A stretch of DNA of 50,232 bases from Mesonia sp. (GCA_012964435.1 DTTX01000074.1:40765-90996); one strand, 5' to 3'. Counted from the stretch's first letter, positions 16,106-25,976 are shown. Notes: generated by a model not told the origin, from the letters alone. Program-made: numbers and translations.

Positions 16106-18085
16106 CTATTTGAGATGAAACTTGATGAAAATTTTAGACCCTTTCTCTAAATTCTCAAATACGATTTCTCCGTCTAATTCTTTAATTCTCGATTGTATGT
16201 TTTGCAAACCGTTAGCAAATGTTTCAGAATCTATATCAAAACCTTTACCATTATCTTTATAATTTATTTGTAGAGCGCTGTCTGTCTTTTCAAATGAAAT
16301 AAGCACCACGTTAGCATTGCTATGCTTCTTCATATTCGTAAGTAATTCTTGTAAAATTCTATAAATATTCAGTTTTAAATTACTTGGAAAATTTTTCCAT
16401 AATTCTTCAGAAGAATTTTGAACCAGCACATTAGCTTTATTACTTTTAAAAGAGCTTAATAAGCTCAACAAGTTATGATGAAAATTTTGAAGTAACGCAG
16501 AACTATCAAACTCTCGAGAAATATTTCTACTTCTTAGATAGATATATTCTAAATGATCTAAAGTCTCGTTAAATGATGATAGTTTTTGATGTTCAATTTT
16601 ATTCATTAGCGTATAAACTTCATTGGCAACTTCGTCGTGTACGCGTTTAGAAAGCTTATTTTCGGTATTGTAAATAGCTAGGTTTCTATTCTTTTCATTT
16701 TTCTTTTTATTAATGTAAAATCCTAGAATTGTGAGAATGATTACGAAAATTATAATGGCGATAATTATTGAATGTCGCGAATTTTCTTTCTCGATCTCAA
16801 GCTCCTTTTGCGCATTATCTTTTTCTAATTTTAAGATCTGCTGCTCTTTTAGCTCACTATCATACCTAATTTTAGCAAACTGGTTGGTTGCATTATTTCT
16901 TGCATCGATCAAACTATCGTTTAGATGAAGGTATTTCTGCAAATAGAGATCTTCATCTCGGTCTCCACTCAATGCCAAGATCTTGTACATTTCTAATCGG
17001 TCATCTACCGTAGGTACTAATTCTAAAGCTTTTTTTGCATTTTCTGCTGCCTTTACAACATTTTTATCTTGATAATAATCTGCCAAATGCAAAAATGTTG
17101 CGTAACGTTCTAGGTAATTACTTTTTTCTATAAGATCTTGAGACTGAATAATTTCATCTAAACCAGAAATATCACCCGACTTTAATTTTGCATAACCCAA
17201 ATTGTCTAAGCCTCTTGCTCTTTTGATCACGGAGCTGTTAACAATAGAATCCTGAAGTAAATTTCTAAACAGCTCGATACTCTCGTCGTACTTACCTGCT
17301 TGCAACAAAAACATTCCTTTATTATTGAGCAACGTGGGCTCTATATGATCGTAATCGTTAATTACAATAGATTTATCTATCCAGTTTAAGGCAAATGAAT
17401 AATCTTTTTGGTTTGAAGAACTTAGTGCCAATAAATTATAACCGGTTATCAAAAAACGTTCATTTTCTTCTTTATTTAAGTCTAAATAATTTAACGCTTC
17501 AATTTGTGCATTTTGGCTACCTACAAAATCACCTAATTGATTTTGTACACTTGCCATTCTTATCATCGATTTAGCGATATTTAAACTGTCGTTTAATTCT
17601 AAGTAAAGATTTTTGGCGTTGTTATAATGCAAATAGGCTTTACGAAAACCATAGCGCTTACCAAAAAAATGCATACCTATTAAGTAATTGGCTTCGGCTA
17701 AATTTTCCTTTAGAGAAGATCTTTCGGCAAAATCGTATAAAGTATCTAAATAAGGTTCTACTTCCTCTTTAGGTAAACTGTCATTTAAAATAGGATATTT
17801 ATAGTAATAAGCTTTATAAGCTTTATCGAAATCTTTACGTTGAAAAAATTTTTGAATTATAGAATCTAACTGTTCTAAAGAATAAGACTGAAAAATTGAA
17901 TCTTGTTCTACTTGAACTGTTTCTGATTTTTGAAAATTAGCAGGTTCATTTTCGCGACAACTTCCCATTAAAAAAATGAAAAGCAAAACAATAAGAAATC
18001 TAATCGAGAAAATTTTAAAAGTTGCCAAAAAAGATAAGTTTGCAGTAATTTTTGTAAAAATAACAGTAATGAATAAGAAATTCAA
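16106..18085 (-). CDS. TPR-repeat sensor histidine kinase (HisKA_3/HPK7-like)
   Basis: Up to 659 residues. The N-terminal periplasmic half carries TPR-type repeats (about residues 60-400), followed by a coiled coil rich in Lys/Glu, one membrane helix (about 437-458), a HisKA_3-like dimerisation segment with His in KRVHDEVANEVY (about 480) and a HATPase domain (LQELLTNMKKHSNA, DNGKGFD, GLQNIQSRI). The order TPR-TM-kinase is typical for Bacteroidetes hybrids paired with LuxR-type regulators. The start is uncertain: the first ATG gives a hydrophobic extension, but a lipobox-like LMGSC at about residue 43 suggests a lipoprotein signal that would fit a start near residue 20 (TTG codon). Confidence 0.88.
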   Translation of the reverse strand: MNFLFITVIFTKITANLSFLATFKIFSIRFLIVLLFIFLMGSCRENEPANFQKSETVQVEQDSIFQSYSLEQLDSIIQKFFQRKDFDKAYKAYYYKYPILNDSLPKEEVEPYLDTLYDFAERSSLKENLAEANYLIGMHFFGKRYGFRKAYLHYNNAKNLYLELNDSLNIAKSMIRMASVQNQLGDFVGSQNAQIEALNYLDLNKEENERFLITGYNLLALSSSNQKDYSFALNWIDKSIVINDYDHIEPTLLNNKGMFLLQAGKYDESIELFRNLLQDSIVNSSVIKRARGLDNLGYAKLKSGDISGLDEIIQSQDLIEKSNYLERYATFLHLADYYQDKNVVKAAENAKKALELVPTVDDRLEMYKILALSGDRDEDLYLQKYLHLNDSLIDARNNATNQFAKIRYDSELKEQQILKLEKDNAQKELEIEKENSRHSIIIAIIIFVIILTILGFYINKKKNEKNRNLAIYNTENKLSKRVHDEVANEVYTLMNKIEHQKLSSFNETLDHLEYIYLRSRNISREFDSSALLQNFHHNLLSLLSSFKSNKANVLVQNSSEELWKNFPSNLKLNIYRILQELLTNMKKHSNANVVLISFEKTDSALQINYKDNGKGFDIDSETFANGLQNIQSRIKELDGEIVFENLEKGSKIFIKFHLK

Positions 18086-18194
18086 AATTGTTTCTAAAAA
18101 ATAATGCCAAAATGTTATAATGAGTTAAAATTCAAAATACTTAATTTTTTTTTTTGAAAATTGAAACGTTAAAACTAAACCCATTTTAATTTAT

Positions 18195-21100
18195 ATGAAA
18201 AAACTACTCGGTTTTCAATGGCTATTATTATTGCTTTTTTTAGGAACTTCAATTTCTTCGGTTGCTCAAAAATCAACTAGTAAAGAAGTTTCTAAAACAT
18301 TGTTTTTCACCGCAAATACAGGTTTTAAGAAAAAATCTGCTTCCAAAGAAGTTTTAGAGGCTATTACAAAAGCATCTCAAAATTCTGAAAATGCATCCTT
18401 TATTTTAATCGGTAATCTTACTCCTAAAGGCGGTTTTGCTCAACGTGATCAAGATGAAAAAAGAGATGAAATTAAAACTTATTTAAAAGAAGAACTGTTA
18501 AATCCTTTAGCAGATTTTAATGGTAATCTAATTTTTGGTCCCGGTGTAAACGAATGGAATAAAGAAGGACACGAAAACATCGACGATATGGAGTCTTTTT
18601 TACAAGATAATAGTAATTCTGACTTTTGGCCTAATGATGGTTGCGCCAGTGAAAATGAAACTTTAAGTGATGAAGTAGAATTAATCATGGTAGATTCTGA
18701 ATGGTTTTTAGAAGATTGGAACGAGCATCCTTACATCAATAACAAATGTGATATTAAAACTCGTGAGCAATTTTTTATAGAGTTTAAAGACGATATTAAA
18801 GATGCGCAAGGTAAAACTGTAGTCGTCGTTGTACATCACCCAATTATGTCTTCTACCAAGTTAGGATTATTCGAAAAAATGGGAGGTTTTACCTCTCAGT
18901 CTTACTATAGTGTAGAACGTCAAGAATTAGCAGGCAGAATGGAAACGCTCGCCAGTCAGTTTGAAGATGTAATTTTTTGTATCGGGTCACGATAAAAATT
19001 TACAATTCTTAGAAGATGATGGTATTCCGCAAATTATCAGCGGTGCAGCGGTTACAAATACAAAAAAAGCTAAAAAAGATGAAGACGATCATATCGCTTC
19101 AACAGATATTGGATATGCAAAACTTACCGTTTTTAAAGATGGAAGCTCTAAAGTAGAATTTTATAGTGTTGCCAACGGCAATTCAACAAAAATTGGTGAG
19201 CATCAAATTAAACGAGAGCGTATTTCTGAAGATGAAGTAAGCTACCATTCTAAAAATGAATATGGTCAAACGTATAAAGCCTCGGTATATTCTAAAGAAG
19301 AAACCGATAAAAGCGGACTTTATAAATGGTTCTGGGGAGATCATTATAGAAATGTGTACAGCAAAGATATCGAAGTACCGGTTCTATTTATAGATACCTT
19401 AGCAGGTAATCCTGTTGCTGTTCGTGAAGGTGGCGGGCATCAATCCAGATCCTTAAGAATTAAAGGTGACGATGATCACGAATACACCTTACGTGAAGTA
19501 AGAAAAAGTGCCTTGCGCTTTTTACAATCATTCATTAAAGATCACTATGTACGTGATTATATGAAAGAAACAATTGCTGAAGATTTAGTTTCAGACTTTT
19601 ATACAACAGCACATCCTTACGCTCCTTTTGCGGTGAACGATCTCTTAGAAGCGATCGATATTTACCACGCAAATCCAAAGATCTACTATGTACCAAAACA
19701 AGAAAATTTAGGTATTTATAACGAAGATTATGGCGATAAACTTTATATGTTAGAAGAACACGTGGGAGATGAAAATAAAAGTTTTAAAGATTTTGGAGAT
19801 GCAGATGATATTTTAAGTACTGCAGATATGTTATTAGAACAAAGAGAGTCTAAAGACATACAAATTGATGAGGCGGTTTTTATAAGAGCTCGAATAATGG
19901 ATATGCTTTTAGGAGATTGGGATCGTCACAACGACCAATGGCGTTGGGCAGAGTTTGAGCAAGGTGACGATCAGAAAGTTTACAAGGCTATCCCTCGAGA
20001 TAGAGATCAGGCGTTTTCGAAATACGATGGTTTAGCAGTTTCTTTATTAAAATTCGGAGCTCCAGATTTTAGACCCATGCAGAGTTTTGGTCCGGACATT
20101 AAGAGCGTGAAATGGTTAAACCGCGATGGTTATGTTTTAGACAAAGCTTTTATTAATGGCGCTACTTGGGAAGAATGGAAAGAACAAGCAAAGTACATTC
20201 AAAATAACTTAACAGATAGTAAAATAGATGCTGCTTTTGCAGCTTTACCGGAAGATGTTCAGGATGAAACCATAGAGCAGATTAAAAAAGACCTAAAAGC
20301 CAGAAGAAGTAATATTGTAGATATTGCAAAACGTTACTATACCTATCAAAAAAAGTTTGAAACTGTGATCGGTACAGAAGATGATGATCAATTTGTGATC
20401 ACTAGAAAAGAAGATGGACTCACACAAATTCAAATTTTAGATGAAGATGACAAAGTGGTTTTCGATGAAACTTATACTAAAGATGAAACCAACGAGATCT
20501 GGATTTACGGTTTAGATGGTGATGATGAATTTAAAGTTGATGGTGACGGAAATAATTATATAAGATTAAACATTTTAGGAGGTGAAGAAAATGATATTTA
20601 CGATTTTCAAAACACTCGAAAAACAAAACTTTATGATTATAGATCGAAAGATAATACCATTAAAAATGCAGGTAAAAAATGGTTAGTTGACTCTTATGAA
20701 ATTAATACCTACGATCCAGATAAGAGAAAATACGATCAAAATGTTTTATTACCAAGTATTGCATTCGATCCCGATGCAGGTTTTCAAATTGGTATAAAAG
20801 ACACTTATACAAAATATGGTTTAACCAACAATCCTTTTAAGGCACAACATACTTTCGATGCAAGATATTATGCTGCAACTCAAGGGTTTTCTTTTGATTA
20901 TTATGGAGAATTTGCGAATATTTTTCATAATTGGAATTTAGGTATCGATGCGAAATTCACAAGTCCAACTTATGCTATTAACTATTTTGGTCCTGGTAAC
21001 GGTACTAATTATGATGAAGACGATGTAACGATGGATTATAACCGAGTTGGAGTAAGCCAATGGAGTGTTGCTCCATCTTTAATTTGGAGACATAATTTAG

Positions 21101-21780
21101 GTTATAATATCTACATTAAACCTTCTATAGAATCTTACGAGGTAGACTATAATGCAAATGAAGTTACGGGATTCTATTTTGATGAAGATAACGATCTCTT
21201 CGAAAATCAATTATATGCCGGTGCAGAAGTTGGTTTTCAATATAAAAATAAACCTGGGCAAATGTCGTTTATTCGTCGCGGTATGGAGTTTAAATTAATA
21301 GGTGGTTACAAAACCAATATCGATGATTATAACAACAAATTTGGTTATGTAGAACCAACCATTTCTTTCGATTATCCCTTACACGAAAGTGGTATTGCAG
21401 TGTTGGCCACAAAATTAAACGGTAAAGCAATTTTTGGAGATGAATATGAATTTTATCACGGAGCAACGATTGGTGGTAACACAAGTTTAAGAGGTTACCG
21501 TTACGAACGTTTTAATGGTAAATATGCTTACTATCAAACTACAGATTTACGTGTTGGTCTTACAAAATTCAGAACTAATTTTGTACCTATTAGATTAGGG
21601 GTAACTGTCGGATTTGACTATGGTCGTGTTTGGTTAGATAATGAAGATAATGACGAGTGGCATAATAGTTTTGGTGGTTCTGTTTTTGTAAACGGTTTTC
21701 AAGCATTTACCGGTAACTTAGGCTTATATCATAGTGAAGATGGTAATCGTGTGATCTTTACCTTAGGATTTAAGTTCTAA
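18195..21780 (+). pseudogene. Phosphoesterase-like/outer membrane barrel fusion gene with a +1 frameshift
   Basis: Read in one frame this would encode about 1194 residues: signal peptide (to about residue 25), a metallophosphoesterase-like domain (to about 330), a linker domain, and a C-terminal outer membrane beta-barrel ending FTLGFKF. The frame is broken near 18973-18978: the T run in GTAATTTTTTGTATCGGG has six T; five would read IFVSGHDKNLQFLED and continue to 21780. As given, translation stops at 18995, and the second part is open from 18996 on (its first ATG-like start is at 19354). The phosphoesterase metal motifs are also altered: GNLTP, PGVNEW and SGHDKN where active relatives have GDxxxP, PGNHDW and SGHDHN; only HHP is kept. 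It may be a sequencing error, a slippage site or a decayed gene. Confidence 0.75.
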
Positions 21781-21800
21781 TCTCAACTATAAAAATTTTC

Positions 21801-21831
21801 AAAAGCGTGAATTTAGATTCACGCTTTTTTT
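21801..21831 (+). terminator. Intrinsic terminator after the barrel gene
   Basis: AAAGCGTGAAT-TTAG-ATTCACGCTTT with a T7 tract, 20 bp after the stop codon: a strong Rho-independent terminator separating the barrel gene from the thiamine operon. Confidence 0.9.
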
Positions 21832-21891
21832 ATGCATTAACTTTCTGCGGAAATTTCAACTGAATTTTCCATCTAATCAACTCATAATCCT

Positions 21892-21899
21892 TAAATTTG
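21892..21899 (+). promoter_or_regulatory. -7 box of the thi operon
   Basis: TAAATTTG matches TAnnTTTG exactly and ends 7 bp before the TPP aptamer begins, so transcription probably starts at the aptamer's first stem. No clear -33 TTTG. Confidence 0.5.
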
Positions 21900-21905
21900 A
21901 ATTGG

Positions 21906-21979
21906 CTTTAGGGGTATTCTGTAAAGAATTGAGAGAGTCCCTTTGAACCTGATTCGGTTAACACCGTCGTAGGGAAAAG
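21906..21979 (+). ncRNA. TPP riboswitch (THI element)
   Basis: The conserved aptamer blocks are present in order: P1 CTTT/AAAG, AGGGGT, TTGAGA, CCCTTTGAACCTGATTCGG, AACACCG and CGTAGGGAA. These are the thiamine pyrophosphate binding core. It directly precedes thiM-thiE-thiD-tenA. Downstream, a hairpin TTCTTCT/AGAAGAA (21994-22013) lacks a T tract, so control is probably at translation start, as is usual in Bacteroidetes. Confidence 0.93.
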
Positions 21980-22049
21980 TTTAGAATTAAAGTTTCTTCT
22001 TGTTCTAGAAGAATTCGTCCTTCAGCCATTTATAATTTTAAAAACTTAA

Positions 22050-22856
22050 ATGATGAAAGACCTTCTTTGGAAAAATATCACGCAACTTCGAGAACAATCT
22101 CCCCTAGTTCATAGCATTACCAATTATGTGGTGATGAATAACACAGCAAACGCTCTATTAGCAGCCGGAGCCTCACCAATTATGGCGCACGCACATCCAG
22201 AAATGGAAGATATGATGAAGATCTGCCAAGCCTTAGTGGTAAACATCGGTACGCTTGATGAATATTGGGTTACTTCCATGAAAAAAGCCGCAACGCAAGC
22301 CAATCAACTTCAAAAACCTTGGGTGCTCGACCCTGTTGGCGCCGGAGCAACTCCTTATCGAGATGAAGTTTTAGCCGATTTATTAAAGCTGAAACCAACT
22401 ATTATTAGAGGGAACGCTTCAGAAATTATGGCATTAGCAAAACACAACACCACGCCAACTAAAGGTGTAGATAGTTCTGCGGAAAGTAACGAAGCTGTAG
22501 CTGCTGCCAAATTCTTAGCTGAAGAATACCAAACAACTGTTTGTATTTCTGGAGAAACCGATATTATCTTGAATGATCAAAAAGAAATTCACCTTTCTAA
22601 CGGAAATGCGTTAATGGCAAAAATCACCGGAATGGGTTGTTCTGCCACTGCATTGGTAGCGGCGTTTTCAGCATTTATTAAAGATAAAGCTGAAGCAGTA
22701 ACTTCTGCAATGGCTTTACTTGGCATTGTGGGAGAATTAGCTGCAAAAGAAAGTAATGGACCGGGAAGTTTACAATTAAATATCTTAGATAAACTCTATA
22801 ACCTCACTCAAGCTGAATTTTCAACTACTTTAAAAATTGAAGTAAAACGTGGTTAA
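22050..22856 (+). CDS. thiM: Hydroxyethylthiazole kinase
   Basis: 268 residues with the ThiM pattern: SPLVHSITNYVVMNNTANALLAAGASPIMAH (thiazole binding), WVLDPVGAGATP, RGNASEIMAL and the C-terminal ATP/anion-hole motif ITGMGCSATALVAAF. The enzyme phosphorylates the thiazole moiety for salvage into thiamine. It is the first gene after the TPP riboswitch. Two ATG codons in tandem (22050 and 22053) can serve as start. Its end overlaps the thiE start by 8 bp, indicating translational coupling. Confidence 0.95.
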   Translation: MMKDLLWKNITQLREQSPLVHSITNYVVMNNTANALLAAGASPIMAHAHPEMEDMMKICQALVVNIGTLDEYWVTSMKKAATQANQLQKPWVLDPVGAGATPYRDEVLADLLKLKPTIIRGNASEIMALAKHNTTPTKGVDSSAESNEAVAAAKFLAEEYQTTVCISGETDIILNDQKEIHLSNGNALMAKITGMGCSATALVAAFSAFIKDKAEAVTSAMALLGIVGELAAKESNGPGSLQLNILDKLYNLTQAEFSTTLKIEVKRG

Positions 22857-23478
22857 TTCATTTCCCTATAAATTATACTTGGTCATTTCTGAAGAAGCCT
22901 GCAAACACGGTCACTTTCTAAAAGTAGCTGAACAAGCGGTAAAAGGCGGCGTAGATCTAGTTCAATTACGAGAGAAAAATGCTTCCACAGAGAAATTTCA
23001 GCAGAAAGCTTTTCAGTTGAAAGAAATTTTAGATCGTTATCAAGTTCCGCTAATTATCAATGATAATCTAGAAGTTGCTAGGCAAGTTGAAGCATTTGGG
23101 ATTCACGTTGGGACATCAGATATTCCTCCAACTCAAATTCGAAAACGCTGGGAAAACGTACAATGTTTAGGATATTCAATTGAAGATTTACAACAATTAA
23201 ACTCTTTAGAAACCAAAACTGCCGATTATCTAGGTGTGAGTCCGGTTTTTAAAACCGATACCAAAACCGATACAATTATAGAATGGGGATTGTCGGGCAT
23301 AGAAAAAATACGTTCGTTAACCGATAAACCCTTAGTAGCTATTGGAAATATGAATGTTGAAAATGCAAATGAAGTCATAAAAGCGGGAGCCGATTGTATT
23401 GCGGTGGTTTCAGCTATTTGCGCTGCTCAAAACCCTGCAAAAGCGGCAGAAAAATTAAGAAACGAAATTGAAAAATAA
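22849..23478 (+). CDS. thiE: Thiamine-phosphate synthase
   Basis: 209 residues, TIM barrel. Motifs: GGVDLVQLREKN, LIINDNLEVARQVEAFGIHVG, YLGVSPVFKTDTKTD (phosphate/pyrophosphate loop) and PLVAIGNMNVENANEVIKAGADCIAVVSAI. It joins hydroxymethylpyrimidine diphosphate and thiazole phosphate to thiamine phosphate. The start is a GTG (22849) inside the end of thiM; the first good ATG is far too late, so the GTG is required. Its stop overlaps the thiD ATG (TAATG). Confidence 0.95.
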   Translation: MVNSFPYKLYLVISEEACKHGHFLKVAEQAVKGGVDLVQLREKNASTEKFQQKAFQLKEILDRYQVPLIINDNLEVARQVEAFGIHVGTSDIPPTQIRKRWENVQCLGYSIEDLQQLNSLETKTADYLGVSPVFKTDTKTDTIIEWGLSGIEKIRSLTDKPLVAIGNMNVENANEVIKAGADCIAVVSAICAAQNPAKAAEKLRNEIEK

Positions 23479-24320
23479 TGAATTCTAAAAAATATACATA
23501 TCCATCCGTTTTGACTATTGCAGGATTTGACGGAAGCGGCGGCGCAGGTATTCAGGCCGATATGAAAACCATTTCGGCTTTGGGTTGCTACGCTACTTCT
23601 GCCCTAACCGTCTTGCCGGTACAAAACACGACAGGAGTAAAGTCTATTTTCAGTATTCCGGAGAACGTAGTAGGTGAACAAATCGAAACGATCTTAGAAG
23701 ATATTTTTCCAGATGCTGTAAAAATCGGGATGGTACATACTTCTGCATTAGTAAAAACTATTGTTGAAAAATTAAGCCACTACCCTAACCTACCAATCGT
23801 TTTCGATCCGGTAATGTTGGCAACAAGTGGTGATCATTTAATTGAAGATGAAACGATACAAAGTATTGTTCAGCAATTATTTCCTATAGCAAATGTGATC
23901 ACGCCTAATCTTGATGAAGCTGCAATTTTAGCCGATATGAAAATTGAAACGGTGGAAGAAATGAAAATTGCAGGTAAAAAAATTATGGAACTAGGTTGTC
24001 AATCTGTTTTGCTGAAAGGCGGACATTTAAAATCTAAAAAATTAACCTCTTTATATTTTTCACCTAACGGAAACATCGAAAGTTTCGAATTCCCTAAATA
24101 TGAAACCAACAACACGCACGGTTCGGGTTGTACACTTTCATCGGCAATTGCCTCGTATATAGCACAAGGAAAATCCTTATTGGAAGCAGTAAGTTTGGGA
24201 CAAGAATATATTCATCAAGCCATTTACCACGGAAAAGATGTTGCCATAGGAAAAGGTAACGGACCGGTAAATCACTTTTTTAATCCGCAAAAACTCATCA
24301 AAAATGAAATGGACAGATAA
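23478..24320 (+). CDS. thiD: Hydroxymethylpyrimidine (phosphate) kinase
   Basis: 280 residues, ribokinase fold. Motifs: VLTIAGFDGSGGAGIQADMKTISALGCYATSALTVLPVQNT, VFDPVMLATSGDHL, VITPNLDEAAIL, VLLKGGHLKS and the anion hole NTHGSGCTLSSAIASYIA. It phosphorylates HMP to HMP-P and on to HMP-PP, the substrate of ThiE. The start overlaps the thiE stop by one base and its end overlaps tenA by 17 bp, so all four genes are translationally linked. Confidence 0.95.
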   Translation: MNSKKYTYPSVLTIAGFDGSGGAGIQADMKTISALGCYATSALTVLPVQNTTGVKSIFSIPENVVGEQIETILEDIFPDAVKIGMVHTSALVKTIVEKLSHYPNLPIVFDPVMLATSGDHLIEDETIQSIVQQLFPIANVITPNLDEAAILADMKIETVEEMKIAGKKIMELGCQSVLLKGGHLKSKKLTSLYFSPNGNIESFEFPKYETNNTHGSGCTLSSAIASYIAQGKSLLEAVSLGQEYIHQAIYHGKDVAIGKGNGPVNHFFNPQKLIKNEMDR

Positions 24321-24957
24321 ATCTTGGAAATCTATTGAACCCATTTACCAAAAAATAATTGAAATGCCTTTTATAAAAGAGCTCCAAAACGGAACACTTC
24401 CGCTAGAAAAATTTCAATTTTATATGGGGCAAGATTCCTTTTACTTAGAAAATTTTGCCCGAAGCTTAGCCTTAATCGGTGCTCGAGCAGAACGCATAGA
24501 TCACGCTTTAGATTTTATTCGATTTGCTGAAGGAGCGATAGTGGTTGAAAAAGCCTTACACGATTCTTATTTTCAGGAATTTGGTTTAGCGAATAGAGGA
24601 AATATTGAGCCGACAACGCATCATTATATTAATTTTCTGAAAAGTACTTCAGCTTTAGATCAGGTTGAGGTTGCAATGGCAGCAGTCTTACCTTGTTTTT
24701 GGATTTATCAAGAAGTGGGCGATTATATTTATAAAAATCAGTTGAAGGGAAATAATCCCTATCAAAAATGGATCGACACTTATGCCGGAGAAGAATTTGA
24801 AACTTTAGTGATCAAAGCAAAAGAAATTTGCGATTTGGTAGCAGAAAATTGCACCGAAACTCAACAACAAAAAATGACGTATGCATTTGTTGCTGCAAGC
24901 AGATTAGAATTTATGTTTTGGGATAGCGCTTATCGATTAAAGTATTGGGAAGTATAA
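24304..24957 (+). CDS. tenA: TenA-family aminopyrimidine aminohydrolase (thiaminase II)
   Basis: 217 residues, all-helical. Catalytic residues of the TenA family are present: D44 (MGQDSFYL), C131 (VLPCFWIYQEVG) and E202 (SRLEFMFWDSAY). In thiamine salvage TenA hydrolyses base-degraded pyrimidines such as aminomethyl-HMP to HMP, which ThiD then uses. Together with ThiM this marks the operon as one for salvage of both halves of thiamine; no thiC or thiG is seen here. It is the last gene of the operon and ends 1 bp before a strong terminator. Confidence 0.93.
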   Translation: MKWTDKSWKSIEPIYQKIIEMPFIKELQNGTLPLEKFQFYMGQDSFYLENFARSLALIGARAERIDHALDFIRFAEGAIVVEKALHDSYFQEFGLANRGNIEPTTHHYINFLKSTSALDQVEVAMAAVLPCFWIYQEVGDYIYKNQLKGNNPYQKWIDTYAGEEFETLVIKAKEICDLVAENCTETQQQKMTYAFVAASRLEFMFWDSAYRLKYWEV

Positions 24958-24988
24958 AAAAAGGGAAGCAAAATTTGTTTCCCTTTCT
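24956..24988. terminator. Bidirectional terminator between tenA and wrbA
   Basis: AAAGGGAA-G-CAAA-ATT-TTTG-T-TTCCCTTT forms a long hairpin with A runs before and T residues after, in the 39 bp between the convergent tenA and wrbA genes. It can stop transcription from both sides. Confidence 0.8.
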
Positions 24989-24996
24989 CATAATAA

Positions 24997-25596
24997 TTAC
25001 TTATTAATTTTTTCGGTTATTTCCAAGGCTCGTTTTACTTGAGCGGCAATGGCTTGTTTTTGTTTCCCATCGAGGTCGCTTCCTCCTACTATACTAAATC
25101 CGTAAGGATTTCCTCCCGTTTCAAAAACTACAGGATCAGCATAACCCGGAGCAGCAATAATTGCTCCCCAATGCATCATCGTTTTATATAAAGATAGTAA
25201 AGTACCTTCTTGACCTCCGTGCGGATTAGCTGCACTCGTCATTCCTGTAACCACTTTATTTACTAATTTTCCGTTTTGCCAAAGTCCGCCGGTAGAATCT
25301 ATTAAACTTTTAAATTGTGAAGGAGCATCACCATAGCGAGTAGGATAACTAAAAACAATCGCATCTGCCCAATCTAGATCGTCTACTTTCGCTGTTTCAA
25401 TATCCTTTGTTTCTTGGTAATGATTATGCCAGTCTTCATTTTCTTTAATCACTTCTTCAGGAACTGTTTCTTCAACTCTTTTAAACCGAATATTTTCGAC
25501 GCCTAGATCTTTAGCAGCAGTTTCTGCTTCTCGAGCTAATTTATAGTTTGTTCCTGTAGAACTGTAATAAATGATTGTTAGTTTTAAATTTTCCAT
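24997..25596 (-). CDS. wrbA: WrbA-like flavodoxin-fold NAD(P)H:quinone oxidoreductase
   Basis: 199 residues, cytosolic. The N-terminal FMN phosphate loop YYSSTGTNYKLA, the FSYPTRYGDAPSQFKSLIDSTGGLW segment and ANPHGGQEGTLLSLYKTMMHWGAII are hallmarks of the WrbA family, which reduces quinones by two electrons and protects from redox stress. Length is normal for the family. It is a single minus-strand gene, convergent with tenA. No promoter with both boxes is apparent. Confidence 0.88.
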   Translation of the reverse strand: MENLKLTIIYYSSTGTNYKLAREAETAAKDLGVENIRFKRVEETVPEEVIKENEDWHNHYQETKDIETAKVDDLDWADAIVFSYPTRYGDAPSQFKSLIDSTGGLWQNGKLVNKVVTGMTSAANPHGGQEGTLLSLYKTMMHWGAIIAAPGYADPVVFETGGNPYGFSIVGGSDLDGKQKQAIAAQVKRALEITEKINK

Positions 25597-25670
25597 AGTT
25601 AATTTTTATTTAAAGATATTTAAAACCAACTAATTAGAAATACTAACAACCTTTAAGGTTATGATAAAAT

Positions 25671-25805
25671 TTAAAAGAGCTTACCTTTAAATTTATCAAT
25701 AACATCTTTTCTTTTTTTTAAAGTTTCAGAAAGACTCTCTTTAAATTCTGAAGATACATTTTGTGATAGTAGATGTTCTATTTTGTTAACCTCATCTTCT
25801 AACAT
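25671..25805 (-). CDS. Small hypothetical protein (44 aa)
   Basis: On the minus strand an ATG at 25805 opens a 44-codon frame beginning MLEDEVNKIEHLLSQNVSSE and ending VIDKFKGKLF. It is highly charged with a heptad-like pattern of L/V/I, so probably one or two helices. The frame can be extended upstream to a TTG at 25838 (55 residues, starting with SEQYIHKLIK). It has no family I know. Codon use and amphipathic pattern look like real coding sequence, but with this length chance cannot be excluded. It lies 74 bp upstream of wrbA in the same direction. Confidence 0.45.
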   Translation of the reverse strand: MLEDEVNKIEHLLSQNVSSEFKESLSETLKKRKDVIDKFKGKLF

Positions 25806-25904
25806 TTTAATTAATTTATGTATGTACTGTTCTGACAATGTTAGAAATTTTGGTTAATTAAAAGTTAATTTATAAAATTATATCAAAAACGACCATAATA
25901 GTAT

Positions 25905-25976
25905 CGGTGAGATGCAATTATCTTTCGACGAATAGCATATTTCTTTCTATGAAACATTACATATTAATGTCGAACA
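25905..25976 (+). promoter_or_regulatory. Phased 9-bp repeat array F, no obvious target
   Basis: Four elements in exact 21-bp phase on the plus strand: CGGTGAGAT (25905), CGACGAATA (25926), CTATGAAAC (25947) and TGTCGAACA (25968). A weak -7-like GATATGTA lies at 26005-26012, 37 bp from the last element start (36 in the small RNA units), and is followed only by the hairpin at 26015-26045. No plus-strand gene follows for almost 5 kb. The array may serve an unseen short RNA, be a remnant, or act on the minus-strand small ORF. Confidence 0.4.
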
